Below are positions 15,692 through 25,149 of a stretch of 64,000 nt of DNA, in pieces. Location of the stretch: NCBI RefSeq assembly GCF_000262305.1, contig NC_017910.1, positions 3,906,001 to 3,970,000 of the forward strand, read 5' to 3'. The notes beneath the pieces are model-generated. The model was not told the origin of the DNA and searched no databases. It saw only the letters and a program-made list of their open reading frames with translations. Both the position numbers and the translations under genes were made by a program. Within the stretch, counting starts at the first letter, position 1; each line of letters begins with the position of its first letter. This DNA comes from Shimwellia blattae DSM 4481 = NBRC 105725. Its GTDB lineage: Bacteria > Pseudomonadota > Gammaproteobacteria > Enterobacterales > Enterobacteriaceae.

Positions 15692-16432
15692 TCAGATATT
15701 GCCGCTGTAGTGCCAGGCCAGATAGCGCAGTAAACGCAGCTGGCGGCGAATGCGGCTGGGCTGAAGCACCAGACGATACAGCCACTCAAGCCCCAGTTGC
15801 TGCCACAGGCGCGGGGCGCGCTTAACGTGGCCGGTGAAGACATCGTAAGTGCCACCAACCCCCATATACAGCGCATCCGGATACACCTGGCGGCAGTCAC
15901 GCATCAGGATCTCCTGGCGCGGCGAGCCCATTGCCACGGTGACAATTTTCGCCCCGCTGTCGCGGATCCGGCGAAACAGCGCGTCGCGATCCTGGGCGGC
16001 AAAGTAGCCATCCTGGGCACCGACAATATTCACCTGCCACTGGCTGCGCAGTTTGGCAACCGTCTCCTCCAGAACCCCGGGTTTGCCGCCCACCAGGAAT
16101 ACCGGCGTACCTTCACGACCGGCCCGCGCCATCAGCGCCTCCCAGAGATCGGCCCCCGCCACGCGCGACACCTGCGCCTGGGGGTATTTTTTGCGTACCG
16201 AGCGCACCACGCTAATGCCGTCTGCATATTTGAACTCTGCGGCGGCAATTAAATCATGCACCACCGGATCAGACTCCATGGTGAGGATTTTTTCCGCGTT
16301 AATGGCGACCAGCGTCCCCTTGCGGAGCTGGCCGTCCTGATACAGGTAATCCAGCGCATGGTTCATATCGCGCCATCCCAGAAGTTCCAGACCGCGCACC
16401 TTGTAATACGGTACTGTTGTTATATCAGTCAT
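15692..16432 (-). CDS. wecG: UDP-N-acetyl-D-mannosaminuronate transferase (lipid I to lipid II of ECA)
   Basis: Glycosyltransferase family 26 enzyme that adds ManNAcA to undecaprenyl-PP-GlcNAc, the second lipid step of enterobacterial common antigen (ECA). Start chosen at MTDITTVPYYKVRGLELLGW: 246 residues, as in E. coli, with AAGGAAAAG before the ATG; the open frame 42 codons upstream belongs to overlap with wzyE. Family motifs are NAEKILTM, YADGISVVRSVRKKYP, VGGKPGVL, VAMGSPRQEI and GVGGTYDVFTG. It is the last gene of the wec cluster. Confidence 0.95.
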   Translation of the reverse strand: MTDITTVPYYKVRGLELLGWRDMNHALDYLYQDGQLRKGTLVAINAEKILTMESDPVVHDLIAAAEFKYADGISVVRSVRKKYPQAQVSRVAGADLWEALMARAGREGTPVFLVGGKPGVLEETVAKLRSQWQVNIVGAQDGYFAAQDRDALFRRIRDSGAKIVTVAMGSPRQEILMRDCRQVYPDALYMGVGGTYDVFTGHVKRAPRLWQQLGLEWLYRLVLQPSRIRRQLRLLRYLAWHYSGNI

Positions 16433-16457
16433 TCTTTTCCTTGTCGGACATAAAGGT

Positions 16458-17804
16458 TCAGGAGGATCGTCTGAGCATGGCTGACGAGCGCGCATGAACC
16501 AGGCCCGCACTGTCCAGCAGCCAGTAGAGCAGTTTAGCCACCAGCAGACACAGGCCAAAAATCACCATAAAAAACACCACTCTGGAGGCAAACGCATCCA
16601 GGCCTTCACGGGCCAGCACAATCATGTTGAAAACAGCCCCGAAGCAAAAGCTGTACAGCACCGCCGCTTTATAGCGGTTTGGCGTCTGATTAGCCCGCAG
16701 GTAAATCCAGTCAAACCATTTGATAATCAGCCCGACCACCACCGCCCCCGGTGCCAGCAGCCAGGGGCCGCCCATCACAAACAGCGAGCCGATAAGCGTG
16801 GGGGAGATGGCCAGCCCGGAGTGGTTATTCAGCACTTCCCAGGTGAAGTAGTTCGCAGTATTGAGCACGATACCGGGTCGCGACGGCCACATCCAGGAGG
16901 GAATAAAGACATAAAAATCGCGCACAATCGGCGCCAGCCCCTGGAAATCAATCTTGTCGTAGTTTTGCAGCAACAGGCCAAGGTTTTCCCAGGGGGAGAA
17001 GGTATCGCGGGTCAGGTACAGGAACGTATAAAACGCCTCATCACCGCTGACATTTAACCCGTAGCGCTTCAGGGCCAGCCAGAACATACCAACAACCCCG
17101 GCCGCCCCGGCAGAGGCCAGCATCCACAGGGAGATCCAGCCACGCACAATGCCGATAAACAAAAAGAGGGCAAACGCGATAATAATATTGGCCCGGGTGC
17201 CCCCCACAATCACATAGGTCAGGAACCCGAAGGCCACCGTACTGGCGAGGAAGAAAAGCCACATCTTAAAGGTGGGGTTGAGAAAATAGACCACCAGCAT
17301 GGCGGGAATAAAGAAATAAAAGAACCGCTTAAGCGCCACGCCTGACACTTCACTGGAAAATATCTGGCTGTAAGACTGGAGCTTAAACAGCAAAAACCCG
17401 TTGTGCATGAAGAAAACCGACACGCTGACCAGGGCCACCAGCATCAGCAGCCCCCACATCAGGTTGGTTTCCACCCGGTTCATGGTAAACAGCCCGTTAC
17501 CGCCGGGCGCCGGGGGCGCTCTCCGGAGCCGGGTTTTATAGGCCACATAGTAAATACCGTAAAACCCGGTGGCAGAGAGCAGCGCCTGCAACAGCATCTC
17601 TGGCGGCACCACGCTGACATTAAACCGGAACACCAGCACCGAGGTCAGCGGGAAGCCGAAGTAGAACGTCAGCAGAAACAGCAGCGAGAAGAACGCGTGG
17701 AAATTAAACCGGAACTGCCGGAACGCCTGCAGTGTCACCGTGCCAATAAACAGCACTGCACACAGCCAGACCACAAACAGACCGCAGAACTGTAACAGAC
17801 TCAT
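16458..17804 (-). CDS. wzyE: ECA polysaccharide polymerase WzyE
   Basis: Inner-membrane polymerase that joins ECA trisaccharide repeats on the periplasmic side. The 448-residue protein has about eleven hydrophobic segments and a large periplasmic region with IVRDFYVFIPSWMWPSRPG and NYFTWEVLNNHSGLAISPTLIGS, which are characteristic of the family. It starts in a four-base ATGA overlap with wecF. The C terminus is basic and hydrophilic. Confidence 0.95.
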   Translation of the reverse strand: MSLLQFCGLFVVWLCAVLFIGTVTLQAFRQFRFNFHAFFSLLFLLTFYFGFPLTSVLVFRFNVSVVPPEMLLQALLSATGFYGIYYVAYKTRLRRAPPAPGGNGLFTMNRVETNLMWGLLMLVALVSVSVFFMHNGFLLFKLQSYSQIFSSEVSGVALKRFFYFFIPAMLVVYFLNPTFKMWLFFLASTVAFGFLTYVIVGGTRANIIIAFALFLFIGIVRGWISLWMLASAGAAGVVGMFWLALKRYGLNVSGDEAFYTFLYLTRDTFSPWENLGLLLQNYDKIDFQGLAPIVRDFYVFIPSWMWPSRPGIVLNTANYFTWEVLNNHSGLAISPTLIGSLFVMGGPWLLAPGAVVVGLIIKWFDWIYLRANQTPNRYKAAVLYSFCFGAVFNMIVLAREGLDAFASRVVFFMVIFGLCLLVAKLLYWLLDSAGLVHARSSAMLRRSS

Positions 17805-18880
17805 GGGCGCCCCCCTGCCGCCAGGCGCAGCGCATCATGCCAGCCTGCCAGGTAACCCGGGTTAAAAAAGGCAATGTGCTGCTTATCCACGCAGGAGAGC
17901 TGGCGCTGTGCCTGGCGAATAATCTGCTCACTGAGCACGTCGCCCTCGAACAATACCGGCAACTGCTCTGCCACCATATCCTTCCAGAACGGATTTTTAC
18001 GGCTCAGCACACAGGGGATCCCGGCCTGAATCAGCAGACACAGGGTGCCTATCCCCTGCTGGCGCTCAAAGGTGAGCCAGCCGAGATCGCAGGTGCGCAG
18101 CAACTGCAGATACTCAGCAAAGGGCATCTGCTCACGCAGCACCCGCAAATGCCCGGTGCTGAACAGCCCGCGACCGGCCTGCTCCACCTCATCAATATAG
18201 GCCTGGTTATTCGCCGGATACCCCATAGGCACCACCACATTGACCGTATCGCCGAACTGGCGGTGCACCGCCTGTAGCGCCGCAATGTGGTTATTACTGC
18301 GATCGCCGGAATTGCCCACCAGAATCGTCAGCGGCCCCTGGCGGGTGATGCTGTCTGCCAGGGTATTGAGCTGCGGGTCCATCCGGGTCGGGAAGTAGAG
18401 CAACTGCCCCGGCACCACCGGGTGGCGCTGATGGTAGTAATCCAGATCGCCCCTGGTGGCAAAGACCCGCCCCACCCGCCCCTGGGCAATGCGGCGAATC
18501 AGATAAAATAAGCGAAACTTCAGGGAAGATGAGACTTCATACAGGTCCGCCCCCCAGATATGCCAGCTGACCCGGGCAGGCTTAAGGCCGCCGCGCAGCA
18601 GCGCCAGCCAGACCCCGGTATTAAACTGCCCGTGGAAGAAGAGGCCGTCATCCGGGTGCTGGCGGGCAAAGGCCACCAGCGCTTTTGCCAGTGCGCTTTT
18701 GCCCGGGTAGACGGTGATATCCAGCGCGGGGTACGCCTCTGGTGTGAAGCCCGCACCGGCCACCACCATAAACCGGTGTGCCAGCGTCGTCTCCGCCGCC
18801 AGCTTATCGTTAAAGAACCGCAGCACGGTCTGGTTATGGTGCGGGATATCCGATCCCAGAATATGCAGTAGTTTTGTCAT
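17801..18880 (-). CDS. wecF: TDP-Fuc4NAc:lipid II Fuc4NAc transferase
   Basis: Glycosyltransferase family 56 enzyme that adds the third ECA sugar, 4-acetamido-4,6-dideoxy-D-galactose, to form lipid III. The 359-residue protein starts MTKLLHILGSDIPHHNQTVL. Typical segments are SWHIWGADLYE, ILVGNSGDRSNNH and VVVPMGYPANN. It shares four-base ATGA overlaps with wzxE upstream and wzyE downstream, indicating coupled translation. Confidence 0.95.
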   Translation of the reverse strand: MTKLLHILGSDIPHHNQTVLRFFNDKLAAETTLAHRFMVVAGAGFTPEAYPALDITVYPGKSALAKALVAFARQHPDDGLFFHGQFNTGVWLALLRGGLKPARVSWHIWGADLYEVSSSLKFRLFYLIRRIAQGRVGRVFATRGDLDYYHQRHPVVPGQLLYFPTRMDPQLNTLADSITRQGPLTILVGNSGDRSNNHIAALQAVHRQFGDTVNVVVPMGYPANNQAYIDEVEQAGRGLFSTGHLRVLREQMPFAEYLQLLRTCDLGWLTFERQQGIGTLCLLIQAGIPCVLSRKNPFWKDMVAEQLPVLFEGDVLSEQIIRQAQRQLSCVDKQHIAFFNPGYLAGWHDALRLAAGGRP

Positions 18881-20127
18881 GCTCGCTTACGCCAGAGAAG
18901 AAACACGCCGCTACACAGGGCAAAGTAGACAATATACGTCGCCATATAGGCCTGGGCCGCCCCCAGCGCCCCGTGGGCCGGGATCAGCCAGTGGGAGAAA
19001 CCGGTCAGCAGGGCAAACTGGCTGACTTCCGCCAGGATATAAAAACGCAGTGACGCTTTGGCAATCACCAGGTAGCCGTACACATACGCGCCCACCTTGA
19101 GCACGTCGCCCACCAGCTGCCAGGCAAACAGCCCGCGCATGGCGGTGAACTTGTCGGAAAACAGCAGCCAGATAGCCACATCGCGCAGCAGCCACACGGT
19201 CAGGCTGGCCAGGGCCACGGCAGGCAGCACAAAGCGCAGCGCCCGGCCAATCTCCCGGGAGATAGCCTGGCTCTCGGTCTGGCGGGCCAGGGTCGGCAGC
19301 AAATAGACGCTGAACGAAGCGGTAATAAACTGCAGGTAGGCATCAGAAATGCTGCTCACACCCTGCCAGATCCCCACCTCTTCCCAGCTATAGTGGCTGG
19401 CCAGCAGGTTACGCATCATCACATAGGCCAGCGGCAGCGTAACGGCGGTGATTAACGCCATCAGGGTAAACTTACTCAGGCTGGCGGCCAGCGTGCTGTC
19501 CCAGCAGGGCTTCAGCCAACTGAGCGGAAAATGGCGCCGCCGGTGCAGCATATACATGGCGGGGATCACCAGCAGCGCCGGGACCAGCGCCAGCCCCAGC
19601 AGCGCACCGGCATACCCGGCAATACGCCAGCAGACAAAGTAGGCCGCCACTCCGATAACGCTGCCCGCCATCAGTGCCAGGGCGTTGCCCGCCGCATCCC
19701 GATACCCTTTCAGTAACGCCAGTGTCAGGTTCGCCCAGGCGATGCCCATCTGTACCAGCCCCACCAGCTGCACCACGCCCCGGTACTGCTCGTGGCCGAA
19801 TAACCCACGGCTGACCGGCCCGGCGGCGAAGATAAACACCACCGCCAGCAGCGTAGAGAAGCCCAGCACCATCGCAGAGGCAGTGCCCACAACCTGGCGC
19901 AGAGGCGCCGGCTGCTGCTGATACTGGGCCACATATTTGGTGACCCCGTTAAAGATACCGGCACCGGCCAGCACCCCCAGCACGGTGACCATCTGGCGAA
20001 AGTTTCCCGCCATACCGACACCGCCGGGGCCATAGGCCACCGCCAGCAGTTTGACCACCAGCAGGCCTGCGCCAATTTTTACCAGTGTGGACCCGGCAGT
20101 CCACACTGAGGCTCTGGCTAACGACAT
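18877..20127 (-). CDS. wzxE: ECA lipid III flippase WzxE
   Basis: Member of the MOP/PST exporter superfamily that flips the ECA trisaccharide-lipid across the inner membrane. The 416-residue protein has about twelve transmembrane helices, beginning SLARASVWTAGSTLVKIGAG with the family motif YGPGGVGMAGNFRQ. It begins one base after the wecE stop and overlaps wecF by four bases. Confidence 0.95.
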   Translation of the reverse strand: MSLARASVWTAGSTLVKIGAGLLVVKLLAVAYGPGGVGMAGNFRQMVTVLGVLAGAGIFNGVTKYVAQYQQQPAPLRQVVGTASAMVLGFSTLLAVVFIFAAGPVSRGLFGHEQYRGVVQLVGLVQMGIAWANLTLALLKGYRDAAGNALALMAGSVIGVAAYFVCWRIAGYAGALLGLALVPALLVIPAMYMLHRRRHFPLSWLKPCWDSTLAASLSKFTLMALITAVTLPLAYVMMRNLLASHYSWEEVGIWQGVSSISDAYLQFITASFSVYLLPTLARQTESQAISREIGRALRFVLPAVALASLTVWLLRDVAIWLLFSDKFTAMRGLFAWQLVGDVLKVGAYVYGYLVIAKASLRFYILAEVSQFALLTGFSHWLIPAHGALGAAQAYMATYIVYFALCSGVFLLWRKRA

Positions 20128-20128
20128 G

Positions 20129-21259
20129 TCAGGAGAAGTAGCTCAGCAGCGTGTTAATCACGCTGCGCTGATTAACGGGTGACAGGTTATAGAACAGCGG
20201 CAGACGCAGCAGGCGTTCGCTCTCTGTGGTGGTATACCGGTCCTCGCCATGAAAACGGCCAAATTGTTGCCCCGCCGGGCTGGAGTGCAGCGGAATATAG
20301 TGGAACACGGCCATAATTTCCGCTTCTTTAAACCAGCTGATTAACCGGCTGCGGTCTGCTTCATCGCGCAGCTTGATATAGAACATATGGGCATTCTGCC
20401 CGCAGTCTGCCGGAACAACCGGCAGCGCGATGCGCCCTTTGGCGGCCAGCGGCGCCAGGGCGTCGTAGTAATTTTTCCATAGTGCCAGGCGCTGCTGATT
20501 GATGCGCTCAGCCACCTCCAGCTGGGCCCACAGGTATGCGGCCTGGAGATCAGACATCAGGTAGCTGGAGCCCACATCCCGCCAGGTGTATTTATCCACC
20601 TGACCACGGAAGAACTGGCTGCGGTTGGTGCCTTTCTCGCGGATGATCTCTGCCCGCTCCACCAGCGCCGGATCATTGATAAGTGTTGCCCCGCCCTCAC
20701 CACCAGAGGTGTAGTTTTTGGTTTCATGGAAGCTGTAGCAGCCAATATGGCCGATACTGCCCAGGGGGCGCCCTTTGTAGGTCGACATCACCCCCTGAGC
20801 GGCGTCTTCAACCACAAACAGGTTGTATTTGGCCGCCAGCCCCATAATGGTGTCCATTTCGCAGGCCACCCCGGCATAGTGAACCGGCACGATAACCCGG
20901 GTTTTGTCGGTGATTGCGGCTTCGATTTTGGTCTCGTCAATATTCATGGTGTCCGGGTGGATATCCACAAATACGATGGTGGCCCCGCGCAGCACAAAGG
21001 CGTTAGCCGTCGAGACAAAGGTATAGCTGGGCATGATCACTTCGTCGCCGGGCTGAATGTCCAGCAGCAGCGCCGCCATCTCCAGAGAAGCGGTGCATGA
21101 CGGCGTCAGCAGCACTTTTTTGCTGCGAAAATGCTGCTCCATCCATAACTGACAACGACGGGTAAAGCCCCCGTCACCGCAGAGTTTTCCGCTGCCCAGC
21201 GCGGACTGCATATACTCAATTTCAGTTCCCACCACCGGTGGGGCATTAAAAGGGATCAT
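20129..21259 (-). CDS. wecE: dTDP-4-amino-4,6-dideoxygalactose transaminase
   Basis: PLP-dependent sugar aminotransferase (DegT/DnrJ/EryC1 family) that makes dTDP-Fuc4N from the product of RffG. The 376-residue protein starts MIPFNAPPVVGTEIEY. The PLP lysine is K181 in FHETKNYTSGGEGG; FVDIHPDTMNID and VEDAAQG contain the cofactor-binding aspartates. It lies four bases after wecD and one base before wzxE. Confidence 0.96.
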   Translation of the reverse strand: MIPFNAPPVVGTEIEYMQSALGSGKLCGDGGFTRRCQLWMEQHFRSKKVLLTPSCTASLEMAALLLDIQPGDEVIMPSYTFVSTANAFVLRGATIVFVDIHPDTMNIDETKIEAAITDKTRVIVPVHYAGVACEMDTIMGLAAKYNLFVVEDAAQGVMSTYKGRPLGSIGHIGCYSFHETKNYTSGGEGGATLINDPALVERAEIIREKGTNRSQFFRGQVDKYTWRDVGSSYLMSDLQAAYLWAQLEVAERINQQRLALWKNYYDALAPLAAKGRIALPVVPADCGQNAHMFYIKLRDEADRSRLISWFKEAEIMAVFHYIPLHSSPAGQQFGRFHGEDRYTTTESERLLRLPLFYNLSPVNQRSVINTLLSYFS

Positions 21260-21263
21260 TTTT

Positions 21264-21944
21264 TCACCTGTAAAGCCAGTAAGCGGAGCCGATAACCTCG
21301 CCGCCGCTGCGAATATAGCGCCGGATTGCCGCGCTATTACTAATCTGAGTGGCGATATACAGCCGCGTCAGCCCACGCCCGGCGCACCAGTGGCTGGCGG
21401 CCTGCATCAGTTCGCCGCCGCACCCTTTCCCGGCCAGCAGCCCGACCCGCGCATCCTGATTGTTCAGCTGGCGCAGGGTGACAAACCCGCGCAGCTCTCC
21501 GGGCTCCCCGGGCAGTATCAGGCAGCAGTGATCAAACGTGCCGCGCACGGCGTTTTCTATCCACTGGGCGTAGAACCGCCCGCTGTCCTGCGCCCCATAC
21601 CAGGGGGCGCGAAAGCGGCTCTGGGTAAACACCCCGGCGGCACGCTCGCGCAGGTGGGCGATATCCTCAGCCACAGCCTGTACCGTGGCCGGAGCCTCTC
21701 CCTGTCCGGGGCCTACCGGTACACAAAAATCCAGTTCGCCTTCTACCAGCTGAAAACCCAGCTGTTGCAGGGCATCCAGCTGGTCGCTGCGCCCGGTGGC
21801 GATTTTGGCCTGCACCCGGGGCCAGCTGTCCAGCAGCGCTTTCTCCAGCGGCCGGGCCTGTGGGTCAAAGCGCAGGATCCCGCTTTCAATGCCAAAAAAA
21901 TGGCTTTCCCACTCAAGGGGTTCAATACTGGCGTGGACGGGCAC
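21264..21944 (-). CDS. wecD: dTDP-fucosamine acetyltransferase
   Basis: GNAT-family enzyme that acetylates dTDP-Fuc4N to the ECA donor dTDP-Fuc4NAc. I choose a GTG start (VPVHASIEPLEWES): GGAG lies seven bases upstream and the protein, 226 residues, then aligns with E. coli WecD. The reading frame is open 29 codons further, inside rffH. The acetyl-CoA-binding segment is VGLLAGKGCGGELMQ; the C terminus SAYWLYR is conserved. The first 23 bases overlap the 3' end of rffH. Confidence 0.92.
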   Translation of the reverse strand: MPVHASIEPLEWESHFFGIESGILRFDPQARPLEKALLDSWPRVQAKIATGRSDQLDALQQLGFQLVEGELDFCVPVGPGQGEAPATVQAVAEDIAHLRERAAGVFTQSRFRAPWYGAQDSGRFYAQWIENAVRGTFDHCCLILPGEPGELRGFVTLRQLNNQDARVGLLAGKGCGGELMQAASHWCAGRGLTRLYIATQISNSAAIRRYIRSGGEVIGSAYWLYR

Positions 21945-22803
21945 GTAATAACTCCAGCAGATAGTGGCCGTAGCCCGTTTTTGCCAGCTGCGCGGCGGCA
22001 GTACGCACGCCATCGTCGTCCAGCCAGCCATTACGCCAGGCTATCTCTTCCAGGCAGGCAATTTTAAACCCCTGGCGCTTCTCAACTGTCTGAACGAATG
22101 TACTCGCTTCAATCAGGCTGTCATGGGTGCCGGTATCCAGCCAGGCAAAGCCCCGGCCCAGCAGCTCCACGGTCAGCTCTCCGGCTGCCAGATACATCTG
22201 GTTAATGGAGGTGATTTCCAGCTCTCCGCGTTCAGAAGGCGTCACCTGCTTTGCGAACTCAACCACGCGGTTATCGTAGAAATACAGCCCGGTGACTGCC
22301 CAGTTAGAACGCGGCTGTTTGGGTTTCTCTTCCAGCGACAGCGCCCGGAAATCATCATCAAATTCCACAACGCCGAAACGCTCAGGATCCATCACCTGGT
22401 AGCCAAACACCGTAGCCCCCTGCTGGCGGGCCGCCACCTGGCGCAGTTTGGGGCTGAAGCCCTGGCCGAAAAAGATATTATCTCCCAGCACCAGGCAGCA
22501 GGCATCATCACCAATAAACGACTCGCCAATAATAAACGCCTGGGCCAGCCCCTCCGGGCGTGGTTGCGTTGCGTACTCAAGGTGCACCCCAAAGCCGCTA
22601 CCGTCCCCCAGCAGGCGCTGAAACGCCGTCTTGTCGTCCGGCGTGGTAATAATCAGGATCTCCCGGATACCCGCCAGCATCAGCACCGACAACGGGTAAT
22701 AAATCATTGGCTTGTCGTAGACCGGCAACAACTGCTTCGATACCCCACGGGTTATCGGATGCAAACGGGTGCCAGATCCCCCCGCCAGAATAATACCTTT
22801 CAT
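21922..22803 (-). CDS. rffH: Glucose-1-phosphate thymidylyltransferase (ECA paralogue of RmlA)
   Basis: Makes dTDP-glucose for the Fuc4NAc branch of ECA. The 293-residue protein starts MKGIILAGGSGTRLHPIT, with the nucleotide-binding LAGGSGTRL (residues 6-14), KPMIYYPLS, GDNIFFG (metal-binding Asp) and WLDTGTHDSL. GGAGGAGAG lies directly upstream of this ATG, rejecting the longer open frame. It follows rffG after 19 bases and overlaps wecD. Confidence 0.95.
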   Translation of the reverse strand: MKGIILAGGSGTRLHPITRGVSKQLLPVYDKPMIYYPLSVLMLAGIREILIITTPDDKTAFQRLLGDGSGFGVHLEYATQPRPEGLAQAFIIGESFIGDDACCLVLGDNIFFGQGFSPKLRQVAARQQGATVFGYQVMDPERFGVVEFDDDFRALSLEEKPKQPRSNWAVTGLYFYDNRVVEFAKQVTPSERGELEITSINQMYLAAGELTVELLGRGFAWLDTGTHDSLIEASTFVQTVEKRQGFKIACLEEIAWRNGWLDDDGVRTAAAQLAKTGYGHYLLELLRARPRQY

Positions 22804-22822
22804 CAGCTCTCCTCCGCCCGGC

Positions 22823-23890
22823 TTACTGCCCCAGTCCAAGACGCTCACCGCGGTAACTGCCATCAAGCACCTGCTGCCACCAGCTCTGGTGCGAGAGATA
22901 CCACTCTACGGTTTTACGCATGCCGCTCTCAAACGTCTCCTGCGGGCGCCAGCCCAGCTCGCGCTCAATTTTACTGGCATCGATGGCGTAACGCAGATCA
23001 TGACCTGGTCTGTCGGCCACAAAGGTGATCAAATCCCGGTAGTGCGCTACTCCGGCCGGTTTTTCCGGGGCCAGAGTTTCAAGCAGCTCGCAAATCGTCT
23101 TCACCACATCAAGGTTAGTACGCTCATTATGGCCGCCAATATTCCATGTTTCCCCGGGCTTTCCGGTCGTTGCCACCAGATACAGTGCCTGGGCATGATC
23201 CTCAACATAAAGCCAGTCACGAATCTGGCTACCGTCGCCATAAACTGGCAGTGGCTTGCCCGCCAGCGCATTCAGTATCATCAGCGGGATCAGTTTTTCC
23301 GGGAAGTGATAGGGACCATAGTTATTGGAGCAGTTGGTCACCAGCGTCGGCAGCCCGTAGGTGCGCATCCAGGCACGCACCAGGTGATCACTACTGGCCT
23401 TGGAGGCGGAGTAAGGGCTGCTGGGCTCATAGGGGGTGGTCTCAGTGAAGAAATCATCACCACCGTGCAAATCCCCGAAGACCTCATCCGTTGAAATATG
23501 GTGGAAGCGAAAAGCCGCTTTAGGCGTGGCAGCAAGACCATGCCAGTAGTGTCGGGCCGCCTCAAGCAGAACATAGGTGCCGACAATATTGGTTTCAATA
23601 AACGCAGCCGGGCCATCGATTGAGCGATCCACATGGCTTTCTGCCGCCAGGTGCATCACCACATCTGGCCGGTAGCGGGCAAAGATATCCGCCATAGCCT
23701 GCGCGTCACAGATGTCGGCCTGCTCAAAGGCATAGCGCGGGTCATCCGCCACCGGTGCCAGAGACGCCAGGTTACCGGCATAGGTGAGCTTATCCACCAC
23801 CACCACTGCATCCGCTGTGTGGGTAATGATATGCCTTGCGACCGCCGAGCCAATAAACCCAGCACCTCCGGTAACGAGGATTGTTCTCAC
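22823..23890 (-). CDS. rffG: dTDP-glucose 4,6-dehydratase (ECA paralogue of RmlB)
   Basis: Extended short-chain dehydrogenase that makes dTDP-4-keto-6-deoxyglucose. The Rossmann motif is TGGAGFIG (G8, G11, G14) and the catalytic YxxxK is in SPYSASKASSDH; HHISTDEVFGDLH carries the TDE active-site residues. I choose the GTG that overlaps the wecC stop as GTGA; it has AAAGGGG seven bases upstream and gives 355 residues, equal to E. coli RffG. An ATG two codons earlier lies too near that ribosome site. Confidence 0.94.
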   Translation of the reverse strand: MRTILVTGGAGFIGSAVARHIITHTADAVVVVDKLTYAGNLASLAPVADDPRYAFEQADICDAQAMADIFARYRPDVVMHLAAESHVDRSIDGPAAFIETNIVGTYVLLEAARHYWHGLAATPKAAFRFHHISTDEVFGDLHGGDDFFTETTPYEPSSPYSASKASSDHLVRAWMRTYGLPTLVTNCSNNYGPYHFPEKLIPLMILNALAGKPLPVYGDGSQIRDWLYVEDHAQALYLVATTGKPGETWNIGGHNERTNLDVVKTICELLETLAPEKPAGVAHYRDLITFVADRPGHDLRYAIDASKIERELGWRPQETFESGMRKTVEWYLSHQSWWQQVLDGSYRGERLGLGQ

Positions 23891-25149
23891 CGCCATACCC
23901 CTTTGGTGTCTATGACCCAGCGCTGGGAAATCTGCTGCCCGTCCAGCGCTTTGAAGGGTTGGTGATCCACCAGCAGCACCAGGATATCCGCCTGTTGCAG
24001 CGCGTCTGTCAGGCTCACCAGCTGCGCGTGATTTGCCAGGCGCGCCGGCAGCGTATGGATATTCGGCTCAACCACCAGCAGCTCGCCCCGGTGCCATTCG
24101 CCCAGCAGTTCGGCAATCTCCATCGCCGGGCTTTCCCTTAAATCATCGATATCCGGTTTAAACGCCAGCCCCAGGCAGGCAATCTTTAAGGTGTCGGCGC
24201 TGCGTCCGGTCTCCATCAGGCAATCGGCCACGGCGGCTTTCACCTGATCAATCACCCACAGGGGTTTGCTGTCGTTAACTTCACGGGCGGTGCGGATAAG
24301 CCGCGCCTGCTGCGGGTTCTGGGCAACGATAAACCACGGGTCCACCGCGATACAGTGGCCGCCAACCCCGGGACCGGGTTGCAGGATATTGACCCGCGGG
24401 TGGCGGTTAGCCAGGCGGATAAGCTCCCAGACATTGATGCCCTGGTCTGCGCAAATCAGCGACAGCTCGTTAGCAAAAGCGATGTTCACATCCCGGAAGC
24501 TGTTCTCGGTCAGCTTGCACATCTCTGCGGTGCGGGCGTTGGTCTCCACACACTCGCCTTCAAGGAAGATGTTATAAAGTTCGCTGGCGCGGGCGGAGCA
24601 TACCGGCGTCATACCGCCGATCACCCGGTCATTTTTAATCAGCTCGACCATGATCTTACCCGGCAGTACCCGCTCCGGGCAGTAGGCGATATTCACATCA
24701 GCCGCGTCACCCACCTGCTGCGGGAAGCTCAGATCCGGGCGCAGTGCCGCCAGGCGCTCAGCAACCTGCTCGGTCGCCCCTACCGGTGATGTGGATTCCA
24801 GGATAACCAGATTGCCTTTACGCAGCACCGGGGCGATAGACTCCGCCGCCGCCTGGACATACGTCATATCCGGCTCGTGATCCCCTTTAAACGGGGTCGG
24901 CACCGCGATCAGGAAGGCATCCGCCGCCACAGGTTTGGTGCGGGCCTGCAGGAAGCCACCGGCCACGGCCGCTTTCACCACCTCGCCCAGCTCCGGTTCG
25001 ACAATATGAATTTCACCACGGTTAATGGTGTCGACCGCTTTTTCATTTACGTCAATACCGACAACCCGCTTCTGACGAGAAGCAAATGCAGAGGCTGTCG
25101 GTAACCCGATATACCCCAAACCGATAACCGAAATCGTTTCAAAACTCAT
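23887..25149 (-). CDS. wecC: UDP-N-acetyl-D-mannosamine dehydrogenase
   Basis: NAD-dependent oxidation of UDP-ManNAc to UDP-ManNAcA, the second ECA sugar donor. The 420-residue protein starts MSFETISVIGLGYIGLP with the dinucleotide-binding GxGxxG at residues 10-15. The family signature NARTAEMCKLTENSFRDVNI and the catalytic cysteine in GVGGHCIAVDPWF are present, as is the C-terminal UDP-binding domain. It overlaps wecB by four bases and rffG by four bases. Confidence 0.96.
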   Translation of the reverse strand: MSFETISVIGLGYIGLPTASAFASRQKRVVGIDVNEKAVDTINRGEIHIVEPELGEVVKAAVAGGFLQARTKPVAADAFLIAVPTPFKGDHEPDMTYVQAAAESIAPVLRKGNLVILESTSPVGATEQVAERLAALRPDLSFPQQVGDAADVNIAYCPERVLPGKIMVELIKNDRVIGGMTPVCSARASELYNIFLEGECVETNARTAEMCKLTENSFRDVNIAFANELSLICADQGINVWELIRLANRHPRVNILQPGPGVGGHCIAVDPWFIVAQNPQQARLIRTAREVNDSKPLWVIDQVKAAVADCLMETGRSADTLKIACLGLAFKPDIDDLRESPAMEIAELLGEWHRGELLVVEPNIHTLPARLANHAQLVSLTDALQQADILVLLVDHQPFKALDGQQISQRWVIDTKGVWR